The notes: a model not told the origin generated them from the letters alone. A stretch of DNA of 64,000 nt from Siphonodentalium dalli (GCA_032622095.1 CP136069.1:156853043-156917042), one strand, 5' to 3'; numbered from the stretch's first letter, positions 22,829 to 34,709 are shown. Numbers and translations: made by a program.

Positions 22829-23070
22829 ATTGGGAACAAACTTTACCTATTTGCGTAATTATTTGCCGAATTCAGCCTCCTACCACCTGTTCTATCTCTA
22901 GTGTGTTTAGTTCCTTTCTTCTTTTTGCCAAATTGTTGAATTGTTTTGGCTTTTCTCGCCATCAGTTTCGTGAAATGAAAGTTGTTGTCAAATAAAATGC
23001 AGACAAAATTTAAAATTTGATATCTTGACCGTAACGTGGTCTGCGCATGCGCGCATATAGTCACGTGTTA
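22829..23070. repeat. Duplicated block with GCGCATGCGC core, copy 2
   Basis: It matches 20745-21007 with small indels and ends GCGCATGCGCGCATATAGTC. It is followed again by ATAAGTGTAAAATAAG. Confidence 0.8.
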
Positions 23071-23504
23071 TAAGTGTAAAATAAGGCACTTATGACCTCA
23101 AAGTTAAACCCGGAACGGTGATTGATAGAGCAACTGAATTCTACATCATATATCACAGTGTAGGTGCAGGTGCATGGAAAGGTGTCTGGAAGCCACTCAA
23201 TGTGCCTTTTGACCTCCATCCTTGGATACCATGCTATCGTTTTAAAAGATTTCTGCGAACCAGTGGCGAATGGGCTAGAATGGGGGGGAGTTTGGAGATT
23301 TCCCTGACCCTGGACTAAATAAACTAATAGACACATCACTGATTCTCCAATTAATTTATTCATGTACTTGTGATGTTATATATTGAGATCTGAATAAAAA
23401 TAATAAAAAAAATATGTGAAAATATTTGTTTTGACATCCAATTTTGTTTGTGGCATGATGTGTCAAACAGTTTCAATTATGATTTCAGATAACTGCAGGA
23501 GTTT
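23071..23504. other. Intron sequence, no feature recognised
   Basis: Short frames on both strands (about 23118-23318) show no family resemblance. Confidence 0.4.
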
Positions 23505-23936
23505 GGTTTTTATTTTTACCCCAAACAAGAAGTTGCACCTCAGGTGCTGGCATACCCCCAAGTTACCAAATTAAAACATGGGCATGACGGAAAGTTGGAA
23601 ACCAAATTTAAAATACGCAAAGGATAACTCTAGAACACAAAATGCAAACATTATTTGGCACTCTTTTGAAAGCTAGCAGCCATGATGGCAAACTTCCAAC
23701 CAAATTTCATTCAGATTTGATAACCCATGGTTAATATATATGTGAAGATGGACAAAAACCACTATTTCCAGATAAACAAGGAAAGATAACTACTGAACGG
23801 AATATTGCGAACAATGTCACTTGCCCTGACATATATTCCCAAAGCGATGGACAGCAAGACAAACAGATGGACAAATGGACGGCTGCAGTCAAACCACTAT
23901 ACCTCCCCATTATCTTCCAAGAGTGGGAGTATAAGT
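23505..23936. mobile_element. Family G element
   Basis: TTTTTACCCCAAACAAGAAG head, ACCAAATTTCATTCAGATTT core, and CTTCCAAGAGTGGGAGTATA end. It is one to two units long. Confidence 0.65.
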
Positions 23937-24442
23937 AAGAAGATAAATGAGTAGCTTTCATACAACTACAGCCTAAATACAAACAATACATTTAAAGCAA
24001 TTTCCAAAATATACAGTTGCAATACATTAGGAAAAACCTTAACTAAAATGGAGTTAACTCTTGTCAAAACCAAATCTGAAACTAAATTTCAAAACATGGC
24101 TCAATATCATTAACAACATGTACTCATAAATTCGAGCACTGCACTATTTTCTTTCATTTCTGTGATTTGTCTTTAAATTGTGACTAAAGCAACATTTCAT
24201 AAAATGTATAATATCCATCAGCATAATATCTATAAAAAATTTCCTTTTAGAAGACAATTCATCAACATTATATACATGGTGACATGATTTTACCTCAGAA
24301 CTATGGTAAACAACATAAATGTCGTTCCACCCGCCAAAGGGTTAAAATCCAGTTCCAAGTCTGAAAATCGTTAAAACTCAATTCAAATTAAAATTGATAT
24401 GGCTCGTGTAAAGTTCAATTAGTCTTATACACTTTCAAGCCT

Positions 24443-24822
24443 GCAAATAGTTTGTCTGTCATTTGCAGAATGAGGTCCCCAGAGGGTGAATTTTAGTGAA
24501 GATATCTCTCTTCTTAGGCCTCAACTGCTATGGGAGACCTAGGATACGTTGAAGTTCCTCAGTTGAAGTTGGTGATGCTTACCCATTAGTCACCTCGATT
24601 ATACATTTTATCTTCTGAAAATTATGGGATAAAGGAACTTCCCAGAAGGGAAAAGGTAACCAAAACAATGTTAATTTGAGGCTATAGATACTTCCAAGAA
24701 GATGAGACTTAAGCAGAATGAGGGTTAATTAGGTGATGCTAGTCCACCGTGCAGGATAGCATCACTAAGGTCACTCTATTGGGACCTCATTCTTCAATTG
24801 ACAGACACACTATTTGCAGGGG
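24443..24822. mobile_element. Family B MITE
   Basis: Ends CCTGCAAATAGTTTGTCTGT and CAGACACACTATTTGCAGG, with inner GAATGAGGTCCCCAGAGGG. Some internal deletion. The stretch 23937-24442 before it shows no gene signal. Confidence 0.85.
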
Positions 24823-25305
24823 TGCGAAAACAAAATGTTGAAAGTTGGCCAGATGGTTAGTTATATACAAAACAGTTGGCAATTATTAGATGAAAAGCAA
24901 GCTCTATCACATTTTGTTCCAGCAGATTCAAGTGGCAATATTCTTCTTTTGTCTAGACAGATAACTTACCATCGCTGATATGACCGTCTGCATCTGACTT
25001 TGAATAGTAAATATGTTTATTCCTGCAGTCCAACATACTATATCATTAACACATGCATTGTGCAAAAAAATGAAGGAATATACAAAACTTCCATAGCCGT
25101 CTATCACGAACACACTGAAGGAAACTAGTAAATAAAATGTGCATTAAAAGGCCCAGATCCAGTTATATCCCGTAACTAAACATGTATAGGATGCAAAGCT
25201 ACAAAACTAAAACAAACAGTGTCGCAATTCAGTAATTTTAAGTTTCGAAAACTGGCAACTTTTAAAATGCTTCAATGAAAATCCAATAAAATACAACCTA
25301 CCCAC

Positions 25306-25470
25306 CCCTCTCAGCCAATGTGTCTGCAGAGAATTTGCAGCATCAATCATCATATCATGTGATACAGCGTGGTGCAGCGTCGATTTCACGCTTACAAAAA
25401 GACCAGATTCTGTGTTATCGTACGTCTTCAATTCATATAAGGTCATTGCTTGAAGGGCAACAACTGTATC
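25306..25470 (-). CDS. C3-like exon 12: end of TED and start of second CUB half
   Basis: Acceptor ATATTTCAG is followed by DTVVALQAMTLYELKTYD, the invariant TED motif after STQ in this superfamily. Then come SGLFVSVKSTLHH and MMIDAANSLQTHWLRG. The donor GG|GTGGGT gives 165 bases, phase 0 to 0, which fits exon 13. A second donor (GTAGGT) lies 4 bases downstream and would put exon 13 out of frame. Confidence 0.92.
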
Positions 25471-26014
25471 CTGAAATATTAAGAAAAGCAGGAGATATTA
25501 GTCTGTATCTACATATGCTTGTAAAATAAAAATTAAATTTAGCGTCCTGCAAATCAGGAATTTTGTCTTGAATGTTTGCATATATGGCCCACACAGACTA
25601 GGGAGTCTTTGCTGTCATAGCCCCCAAGTTGTTGTAATATTTTGGTTTATGAAGCAAGGAACGTGCATACCATACATCTAAGAATATCTGGGTTGGCACA
25701 TATTATATGCTAAATTTTTGACACTGCAGACATTTTGTGGTGTGCGGTTTTAAATGCAAAAGGAGGTTAGGTTATGTCGCAGGATCATGTTGATTTGAAA
25801 ATAACTGAATCACTGATTTGGTGTCAATTTAAAATCAAATGAATGATTTCGACATCGAATCAAATCTTGAATATTCACAGGACTCTAATCTGATTGGCTG
25901 GAATGTCACATTCAAATAAATTTTCACATTAATTGATTTAATTTGGAGTTGAAGAGTTCATGGGCAAAATATCAATGGTTATAATTTTTAGATTTGACTG
26001 AAAATGATATTTTT
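25471..26014. other. Intron 11 sequence, nothing recognised
   Basis: AT-rich, with no repeat family identified. Confidence 0.4.
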
Positions 26015-26330
26015 AAAAATATAATATATATTTCCTTAAAGAAAGCCTGAACACTGAACTATATGGATATATGTCCTGCGTTTGTAAACCATAGTAGAAA
26101 AGGGGTTAACTTTTTTGTGGTCGCCTACGATCCCTCGCGGTCTTCAGTGGCTTGCTCGGATTAGTCACGCATGCGCAGTCCCAATATAACCGATTGAATT
26201 CGCCAGTTTATTTTCAACTCAATCAGGAGATTGGCGAGTTGCGGGGTTGGGAATGGCACCGCCATGGGAGGGCCCTATGATACTTCAGTGTTCAGGCTTT
26301 CTTTAAGGAAATATATATTATATTTTTTTA
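26015..26330. mobile_element. Short TIR element abutting a larger one
   Basis: Inverted ends CCTTAAAGAAAGCCTGAACA with CTGAA at 26033 and their complement ending near 26313 extend into AT-rich TATAATATATATTT on both sides. Its interior (about 26060-26215) is repeated inverted at about 31840-31990. Confidence 0.75.
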
Positions 26331-27363
26331 AATATCATATTTCCGCTAAAGGAAGCCGTTCACACTGAACTATATGGATTAGAATGCAAGCCCAGGAGGA
26401 GGCACGAGCAATAAAGTTAATAGCCATATTTTGGAGAGAATGCACTCTTCTAAAACAGATTGTACCTAAATATGAACTCTTTAATGAATCTGTTATGAGT
26501 AGGTACGTGAAATAACTCATATAATTAGAGTGCTATATTGCCCAAACATGTACCTCCCCCCCTTGTTTTTGGAAGCAACATCCCAGGTGGTGCCATTCAA
26601 TTCAGAATTGCGAGCGAACCGAGCAATTCTCTGTTCTTGATCCGTCAGTTCTAAGAATCCAGCCGATTTGAGATGCGAGGAGACTAACTCCCTCTCCGCC
26701 TTAGCGACATAACGACCTGCACTGGAGGAGGCCCACTCCAAAGATGGCAAGACAACCAACATTAAGAGTTTAACTAACTGCTGTTCACCAATGCAAATGG
26801 CAGATAACCTGATGCCCAATCTGTGGCACAGGTATCAAATGGAGAGCCCATTAGCCCAAATGGGTTATACAACTATAAGCGCGTCAAGCCATCGGATCAG
26901 AGGGAGCCCCCACCATCGCATGCTGCAGGTGGTCATGCCCAAGCTAATATCCTGGCCAAGCTGGAGGGTGGGGAGAGGTCATTTTTCTCCGATCCCTTCA
27001 CGGAGGAGTGACAGGCAAGGCCGTGTCGGTAATGCGAGCGTGACCAGGGGGACTCGGCGCTTTACCTCATGGGTACGGCCCCTGCCCTACGCTTAAGCTG
27101 CCGAAGGCCATCCAGCCGGTGTCGATACGTACGCACGCGATTTTGGCAGCTTTAGCGCCCAGAACCGCTAGCGTCTGGTGGGGGCCAAATGGCCTGGAGG
27201 TCCCAAGTACCCCGGCAGCTCCACCAGACGTATCCCCACGAATTGGTTGAACCGTCGAGACGTAACCGGAGGAGCGTGAACTGGTCCTGCCCTTAGAACA
27301 GTTATCACACGTTCACATGTCCCTGAGGTACCTATGTATCACAATATACACATTGCGTATATA

Positions 27364-28362
27364 TCTCATATATATTTTGAAGACCTCTGTTTGTCTGTCT
27401 GTCTGTATGTATGTTTGTCTGTCATTTATACAAATCTACGATTCTCGACCGATCGGGACGAAACTTGGTACGTGTGTGTAGTTTGACCAGGCGGTGGTCG
27501 TTGTCGTATTGGCGAGCCCGTGCGGCGCCCGCTTCGCGCATGCGCAGACGAGATCTCGGAAACGGGTGGAGCTATCGACTTGAAATTTGCTATGTGAATG
27601 TATCTTGCCCCGGATACGAATTTTATCGGGTCGCCGAGCCCGTGCGACGCCAGCTTCGCGCATGCGCAGACGAGATCTCGGAAACGGGTGGAGCTATCGA
27701 CCTGAAATTTGCTATGTGAATGTATCTTGCCCCGGATACGAATTTTATCGGGTCGCCGAGCCCGTGCGACACCAGCTTCGCGCATGCGCAGACGAAATCT
27801 CGGAAACGGGTGGAGCTATCGACTTGAAATTTGCTATGTGAATGTATCTTGCCCCGGATACGACTTTTATCTGGTCGCCGAGCCCGTGCGACGCCAGCTT
27901 CGCGCATGCGCAGACCAGATATCGGAAACGGGTGGAGCTATCGACTTGAAATTTGCTATGTGAATGTATCTTGCCCCGGATACGAATTTTATCGGGTCGC
28001 CGAGCCTGTGCGACGCCAGCTTCGCGCATGCGCAGACGAGATCTCGGAAACGGGTGGAGCTATCGACCTGAAATTTGCTATGTGAATGTATCTTGCCCCG
28101 GATACGAATTTTATCGGGTCGCCGAGCCCGTGCGACACCAGCTTCGCGCATGCGCAGACGAAATCTCGGAAACGGGTGGAGCTATCGACTTGAAATTTGC
28201 TATGTGAATGTATCTTGCCCCGGATACGACTTTTATCTGGTCGCCGAGCCCGTGCGACGCCAGCTTCGCGCATGCGCAGACCAGATATCGGAAACGGGTG
28301 GAGCTATCGACTTTGAAATTTGGTTTTTGAATAGCCCGGACAACGTCGGGCTCATCGGCTAG
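27364..28362 (+). mobile_element. Helitron-like element with 122 bp satellite core
   Basis: It starts TC at 27364 and carries TTTGTCTGTCTGTCTG. A tandem core follows, and it ends with hairpin GCCCG...CGGGC (28334-28351), then CTAG (28359-28362) and T. The 5' end resembles that of the element at 8519. The same flanking repeat without an insertion is seen at about 28555-28640. No Rep/helicase is present. Confidence 0.75.
27500..28330. repeat. 122 bp tandem array with three-monomer higher-order period (366 bp)
   Basis: Seven monomers each contain CCAGCTTCGCGCATGCGCAG, ATCTCGGAAACGGGTGGAGC and TTGCCCCGGATACGA. Monomers 366 bp apart share private variants (for example CGACTTTTATCTGG and GACGAAATCTCGG). 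This produces a ladder of overlapping 84- and 94-codon frames on both strands that are not genes. Confidence 0.9.
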
Positions 28363-28369
28363 TATATAT

Positions 28370-28800
28370 ATAAAATGATATAATATATATATCCGGGGGA
28401 TATATATATTAAGTTTTCCTCATGAGACCATGTCAGAAGGCCCTTCCAAAGCTGCGCCCATCAATCTAATGGGCGGAGCCAGATCACAGCTCCCTGTCAT
28501 GATCCAACGTATCACTAAATATAGATATACAACCCCACAGAGAACATGTCTCATGTCTCTGAGGTACCTATGTATCACAAGATATCATTGCAGAAACCCG
28601 GTGACACAAATCTTTCGCATATATAGATATATAAAATGATATAATAGATATATCATGGTGATATATAAGTCATCATGAGATCATGTCAGAAGACCCTACT
28701 AAAGCTGCGCCCAACTGTCCAATGGTCGGAGCCAGAGCAGAGATCCCTGGCACAATCCAATGTATCATTAAAGATATATATATAGCCCCTCAGAGAACAT
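28370..28800. repeat. Diverged direct repeat, ~250-300 bp
   Basis: The two copies share ATATAAAATGATATAAT, CATGTCAGAAG, AAAGCTGCGCCCA and CAGAGAACATG. Copy 1 continues to the left of the Helitron-like insertion (GAGGTACCTATGTATCACAA at about 27326 and 28560). Confidence 0.75.
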
Positions 28801-31800
28801 GGCCGAACACCGCAGGTGCCCAGAGCATCCAATGAGAAAGCAAACCGCTACTCTCAGGTGCCAAAACAATAGTGTCGGTACGAGTATTAATTTTGGAGAA
28901 ATTTCCCAACGAGCACCATCCTTTGGAATGGAGACAGACAGCAAAATGTGCAATCACAAGTATTATGTTCAGCCTAAATCCACACACATTACTATTATTA
29001 GGCCATAACGACCACTAGGCACCTGAGAGCAGTCCGCGTTCCCAGCGGAATACCCACCGCGATCCGATTCTAAGAAATGAAGGTGCGCCTTCTACAACCG
29101 AAATCAGTTCAAATGATGTACAATGTAGTCAGATGATGAACACAGGTAAATTTTCACGGTCACCATACGGAATATTCAGGTCTGAGCCTCTGCCCCCCCA
29201 AACATGCAGCAGAACGACATAGGTGTGTGATAGGTCAGTTAGTGTGAAGCATGCAGCAAACTAGGGAAAGACCCGCTCTAAAAATGGCTCCCCTAGGAAG
29301 GAAACGAATGAAATTATCATCCTCCTAGTAAAGGATACACATCCCTTTATAATGTTGTTTTATTTTAATATGAAGAGCCAAGATAGAGAGGAACTCCCCC
29401 CACCCAAGTGGTCCTGCTTATGGCATGTTTAAGGAAGAGAGGACAAACCCAGCATAGACCGAAATGCGCAGTTGGCAGCATGGTTTCAGGCCCTTACGAT
29501 CGGGCATCTGGTGCCATGGGGATGGGATCCCACTCGTACGGGGTGGTCCCCTGCCTGCGTCTTAGGAAAGGTCGGTAATGCTGGTCAATGAGCTTCCTCG
29601 AAAGCTTAGCTGGACAGCGCAAACGTCTTTGCCTGTTTTATTGTCTATGTGCCAGATAATCAAATTGATATGGGCAATAGAAGTATGAAGAGCCATGCTG
29701 ATGGCCTCTTGTCGGAAAGGCTATTGGCAGTGGTCGTGCGACACGTGACAATTTAAATGCTTTCCATGTAAATATGCTTCATTCGTGTGTGAAGTATATT
29801 CGCCATATCAACGGTATGAAAGTTCGGGATACGTATATATTTGAAAATTCATTGAGACTCCAGCTAGTCCATGAATACCTTCAAAACACCTACCATGCCC
29901 TTTATGAACACGTCATGCTGTATTGGATGTACAGCCTGTTCTTGTACCAAGCTCACATTTGATATAGTTACTTGCCATAAATAATGTCTCCCCCCACCTT
30001 CCTCGTCTTGGAATACCACTGCTATTATATCGTTATTCATTGGGGAACGTCATCCAGGCCACGGTCGCCAGTTATTGCCAGTGGGCCAGTTACCTGGAGG
30101 GGTCAAGTCACCACGATTCTAAATACCTGTCAGGCTGGAATCATTCTCATAATTGAATCAAGAAGGGGAAAGGTTTTTCAAACCAAAGTATCTTCAAATA
30201 TATTTGTAGATAGTGAAACCATGATTAAACACCGTCAGAGTGACGATAAGCTTCTTGCCTTACTCTAGAGAATGCAAACCGGAGCACCCATGATTTGTAA
30301 TTTTGTGTCCCAATTAGAGCCATATCCAGAATCGTAGTAACCCAGCCCCCCTCCCCCCCCCCCCCCCCCCCCCGCTTCTTTTCGGTAAACCTACACAGGA
30401 AGGAAAGCAATTATGTTTGTATTCCGGAAGGAGACACCATTTAGTCGAGAAACAACCCAGCAATTTTGAAGGGATGGGTTAATTTTGGATACAATTCAGA
30501 ATAATAACTAAAATCTGGAATTGAGACAATAGTGAAACTGTCATCACGATTAATTTTAGTGTCATGCTTGCAATCATTAAATGCTAGCAGTTCAAAATTT
30601 TTGACAGTGAAGTTGAAGCACTGTACGAGAATCGAATCAGGTACTCAACAGAATTCTGACTCCTGTCAGATGTCAATCCCTGTCTGAAATTAATGACACT
30701 AACGAATCTTAGTACGACGACAGTCATTATTTTTCTGATATTGATAAACTGTAGTCTGATAACTTCAAGCGTCGACCAACACATCTAAATCATAGGAGAC
30801 ATGTGTGACAGTATTAAAACAGAAAACACAAGGTATTTTGTGAAAGCATGTTGTTTTGATGAGATCTAGTGACTCCAGTAGTGTTCTGTAACATGCACAC
30901 ACCTAGGTGTGTACATGGGTCAGCCATTAAGTTTTTATTGTCCACACCCGATCGCACAGCGTAGTGCACCCACGACAACATACCTGAACAAGTGTTGTAA
31001 TGGGGAAAGTCGGCATTTGCATTCGGATTTTATTCAGTAATCTCGAATGGGACTTGTTAGCCTGACAAACTTGGTATCGGACCGAGTTCTGATTTCTGTC
31101 AGAATACCCTGACCAGGGTGCGATCCCCGGTCCGCTAGCACATGGCTGAGATTGTTACATTGAAGGTGATGCTCCGTTACGAGATTCAAACCATGAACAT
31201 AATTATAACACTTGTCCAATATCAATCTCTGTCAATTTATTAAAGTAATAATGACACTACTGTTTTTACATTGATAAACCCAGATGTAAATTGTAATCAA
31301 CTTTTAAGTTCAAATGTGACCAACACATCTGGATCAGTTGTATTGAACCATAAACAACAAAGTATTATGAAAAAGAATGTTGTTCATAACATTATGATAG
31401 ATAGCGTCAGTAGCGATGGTAATTATTGCTAAATAAATGTCCACGCGTAAATAAATTCCCACGAAATTAGGAGACTTCCGGTAGCGAATCACGTGGCATT
31501 TATATCTGACAAATTATATCATACCTTATAGGTTCTATAATAATTACATAGATGAATTGCTCACAATAATCTATGCGCCTCGTAAGGCCTTGAAATGGCG
31601 GCAGATTATGGCGAAATGTCGATTTTCATATTTTTTTAAGTCCGCCACCTGATCGAAAACCCGGACAATTTGTATGTTTGAAGCGAAACGGTCCGTGAAT
31701 TCGAAACAATAATTCTAAAAACTAACGCGTAGGCGACCAGTAATTATTGTATCGATAAATTGAATTTGTTGTCTAGTTGTTAAACGACAAATTCGGAAAA

Positions 31801-31980
31801 ATACTCCCTTAGACTTCCGTTCGGTTCGTAGCAGAAAATAAACTGGCGAATTCAATCGGTTATATTGGGACTGCGCATGCGTGACTAATCCGAGCAAGCC
31901 ACTGAAGACCGCGAGGGATCGTAGGCGACGACAAAAAAGTTAACCCCTTTTCTACTATGGTTTACAAACGCAGGACATAT
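28801..31980. other. Interior of the 5.7 kb block, unassigned
   Basis: It contains short degenerate frames, a C run near 30350-30373, and partly palindromic GAATTCTGACTCCTGTCAGA-like stretches near 30650 and 31080. No gene was recognised. Confidence 0.4.
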
Positions 31981-32099
31981 ATCCATATAGTTCAGTGTGA
32001 ACGGCTTCCTTTAGCGGAAATATAGTGCAGTTAAAGTGGTTGGGTCATGGTTATCGGTACACACATAGGCTCACTACTCAAAGTCTGTTTAGAAACATG

Positions 32100-32278
32100 T
32101 GTTGATATGAATGAGCCCCTCTCTTATTGCCGGCTTAGCAATAGTTGATATGAATGAGCCCCTCCTGTTACCGGGTCAGCCAATCAGAATTTAGGTTACA
32201 AACCTGAGTTGATATGAATGAGCCCCTCTCTGTCTGTTGCTGGCTCAGCCAATCAATGATTGGGTTACAGAACTCTAT
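32100..32278. repeat. Tandem duplication of the exon 11 3' end and donor
   Basis: Three copies begin GTTGATATGAATGAGCCCCT (about 32101, 32142 and 32208) and continue into GGCTCAGCCAATCA-like sequence. The rightmost is the true end of exon 11. The other two lie in the intron, have drifted, and still resemble coding sequence (DWL, GSFIST-like on the minus strand). Confidence 0.85.
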
Positions 32279-32376
32279 GGAATTGAGATGCATCTGTACA
32301 AGAAGAGCATAGCTTGTCGCTTCGATGGTCTCCCGGCCAGCAGTCTCATTCTTGTCAGTAGCCCAGTATCTCAATC
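32204..32376 (-). CDS. C3-like exon 11: TED late helices
   Basis: Acceptor TTTTCTAG and donor ACTCAG|GTTTGT bound 173 bases, phase 1 to 0. It reads LRYWATDKNETAGRETIEAT, SYALLVQMHLNSIEFCNPII and DWLSQQQTERGSFISTQ. The E-x-T-(S/A)-YALL, WL-x-x-Q(R/Q) and G-x-F-x-STQ motifs are hallmark TED blocks that lead straight into DTVVALQ. Confidence 0.93.
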
Positions 32377-32403
32377 CTAGAAAAGAGTAATACTTCAAAT
32401 TAA

Positions 32404-32900
32404 ACTAGAGGTGGGCTGTCCCAATGGGACTAAGGATACCCCCCCCCCCCCCAATGGCAGCCAGTAGTCATGCAGCCTCTGTGCTAAGTTAATTTTTTTA
32501 ATTCACTGGAAAATGTAGGAATACAAGCTCGGATAAAATTTTGCATGTTGCAAATATTTTGTAAGTTGAAAAAGGGGGATAACTCCACAAAAAATGTCAG
32601 ACAAATTTCAAACTCCAGTGATGTTTACCCAGCTAGATTGACACCAGTTGATCACGAAAATGCAATAAAAATCATAGGTTATGGGTTTACTTTAAAAAAA
32701 ATATCCCCAAATGATCCCAAATGTCTGACAGCCAAATTTTATCTGGAAAAACCTAGAACAACAGCCGCTAGTTAGATGTAAATACAAATTTCATAATCAC
32801 AGTTGCACAGGTTCCCATGGTACTGAATAACTGTGCCAAGTTTTAAAATAATTGACAGAAAAATGTAGGAATAAAAACTCCACAAAGTTGCATCAAAAGC
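32404..32900. repeat. Element related to 3086-4115
   Basis: It opens with CTAGAGGTGGGCTGTCCCAA and a C run, and carries AAATGTAGGAATACAAGCTC and GGGGATAACTCCAC units. Confidence 0.6.
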
Positions 32901-33142
32901 TGCATGATTCCTATATACCTCATGACCCGTTACAGGGAGTATAATAATGAGTTTTCAATGCACAATTAATCATTTTATATCTAAATATTTGGTAATATTA
33001 TTTGATTCTCAGACTCAGGTAATAAATTCACTTAGACCATGCCAAGTATATTTGCCGTTTCTTACTCAGGCAAAACATTTTGAATAGCATGTGAGCGCAC
33101 ATATTTACATTGTATTATTAAATCATGGTCATATGCAAATGC

Positions 33143-33442
33143 AAGCCTGAAAATAGTGTGTCCGTCATTTGCAGAATGAGGTCCCCAGAGGGTAAATTTA
33201 GTGATGCTATCCCACATAGCTGGCTAGCATCACCAAATTCACCCTTCCCAGAAGGGGTAAAAAGTAACTAAAAACAATGTTATTTTGAGACTGCAGATAC
33301 TTCGCAGAAGATGAGGCATAAACAAAATGAGGTCCCCAGAGGGTGAATTTGGTGATGGTAGCCTGCTGTGCAGGATAGCATTACTAAATTCACCCTTTGG
33401 GGATCTCATTCTGCAAATGACAGACACACTATTTACAGGCTA
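33143..33442. mobile_element. Family B MITE, internally deleted
   Basis: Ends GCCTGAAAATAGTGTGTC and GACACACTATTTACAGGC, with both inner arms and a shortened centre. Confidence 0.85.
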
Positions 33443-33555
33443 GAACCTGGATAACCAAATATGAGGATTGCGAACTTGGGTAACTAAAATAGTACTCAAA
33501 ACCATGGGACAACGAACAATTCAGCCTTAATTATAAAAATAAATAATAAAAATAC

Positions 33556-33727
33556 CTGACAGTCCCTCTTCAGAATTCTGGAGGAGTTTTGTGTTAAATA
33601 ATGAGATGAGATCACTTCGTGCTAACAGCAGGGCATACGTCGTAATCGCCAAGGAGTATGAATCATCAATATCAACCAGGTGCTTCTCCAAATACTTCCT
33701 CGCTTTCTCCACAGATATAGTAACTGT
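33556..33727 (-). CDS. C3-like exon 10: TED middle helices
   Basis: Acceptor TTGCTAG and donor GTCAG|GTATTT bound 172 bases, phase 0 to 1. It reads TVTISVEKARKYLEKHLVDI, then DDSYSLAITTYALLLARSD. The KA-x-x-YLE and D-x-Y-x-x-A-(I/L)-x-x-YAL-x-L-A motifs are typical of the family. A nearer AG (ACAG, 4 bases downstream) would break the frame. Confidence 0.92.
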
Positions 33728-33826
33728 CTAGCAATTTGGAAAGATTGATACAAATATAAATCATTTTGTAAAAGTTTTATGGCAATAAAGGAATATTCAT
33801 TAACCAATCATTGTACTATTAACCCT

Positions 33827-34073
33827 TTCATGACGTGAGCAGAGCTGGTGCAGCATTAAAGATCCTGTGCCAGTGGATTCTCTTATATACGCGAGTTTCC
33901 CATCGGAAGCCTCATATATAAGAGAATGCACTGGCATACAAGGTCAAGATAAATATTGTTAGGCCAATGTATTCTTTTATATATGCTAGGCTCCCTATGG
34001 GAGACTAGCATATACAAGAGAATGTATTGGCACAGGGTTTTCGCAAAATTTCAGGAAGCTGCAGTCATGGAAG
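33827..34073. mobile_element. Family C element (TTAA-flanked hairpin pair)
   Basis: TTAA then CCCTTTCATGACGTGAGCAG, two TATATAAG hairpins, and AGTCATGGAAGGG before TTTA. Confidence 0.8.
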
Positions 34074-34600
34074 GGTTTATTAGTTATTTTGGGACATGAA
34101 ATTAAGAATGAGAATGACTTTCAGTAAGATTTTGTCTAACATTTTGCAGTTTATTTATTATATTTTAGCCTTCCGTCCTCAAGAGATCCTCGGATAGATA
34201 AATGTACTACATAAATGTATGTAAATTAATATATGTGAAATGTAAATAATAGAGGTGAAATGTAAATTAATAGACTTGAAATGTAAATTAATAGAAGTCC
34301 TTTTAAAATTAACAGACGTAAACTGTAAATCAATAAAGGCCGAATTACATCCAATATGAATCAATTCAGTCTGCACATGTCATTTTAAAATAAATATACT
34401 AAAACTTAAATTAATATATATGAAATATGTTTGTCGTTGGTAAACTATCGTAGGACTATAAGATCATGGCTAGAGTTTTTGAAGATAAAGTTTAATGATA
34501 TACGATGTTAACCAACAAATTTCATGATAATATGAAAATGTATAGATATTGCTACTGATATAATTTGTGAAAAGAAAATGTTATTTGCATCTGACAATAT

Positions 34601-34709
34601 CTCAGTGAGACCTTTCCGATGAAAGGCAACAAGCCATATTTCCGACTAAATCCTGAAAAGTTACCCATAATTCTGCTGTGGTTAAGGAGTCGATTATTTA
34701 GTGCATTAC
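34601..34709. mobile_element. Family A MITE, right arm only
   Basis: It runs from CTTTCCGATGAAAGGCAACA to GATTATTTAGTGCATTAC and ends about 10 bp from the donor of exon 9. 34074-34600 is AT-rich with repeated GAAATGTAAATTAATAGA-like pieces (34235-34335). Confidence 0.8.

Larger units (their letters stand above)
26337..32023. mobile_element. 5.7 kb block with perfect 43 bp inverted ends
   Basis: Arm 26337-26379 begins ATATTTCCGCTAAAGGAAGC and continues CGTTCACACTGAACTATATG. The identical complement is at 31981-32023. Possible 3-4 bp AT-rich duplications cannot be told apart from the flanks. The interior has GC-rich stretches (26770-27300, 29390-29600) with broken frames, a nested Helitron-like element and tandem units. 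No transposase is recognised. It is either a degenerate class II element or two facing copies of a solo end. Confidence 0.65.

Noticed and set aside
24970-25124. Minus-strand frame with acceptor ACTAG and donor ATG|GTAAGT reading VFVIDGYGSFVYSFIF
   Set aside because: It resembles the CUB strand by position and could join exon 12 through the alternative GTAGGT donor. But exon 13 at 18930-19075 is a far better match (GEGRGKAVVR...C) and is phase-compatible. A mutually exclusive exon is possible but unsupported.
27436-28362. Ladder of 84-102 codon ORFs on both strands
   Set aside because: All are products of the 122 bp tandem array reading through in rotating frames.
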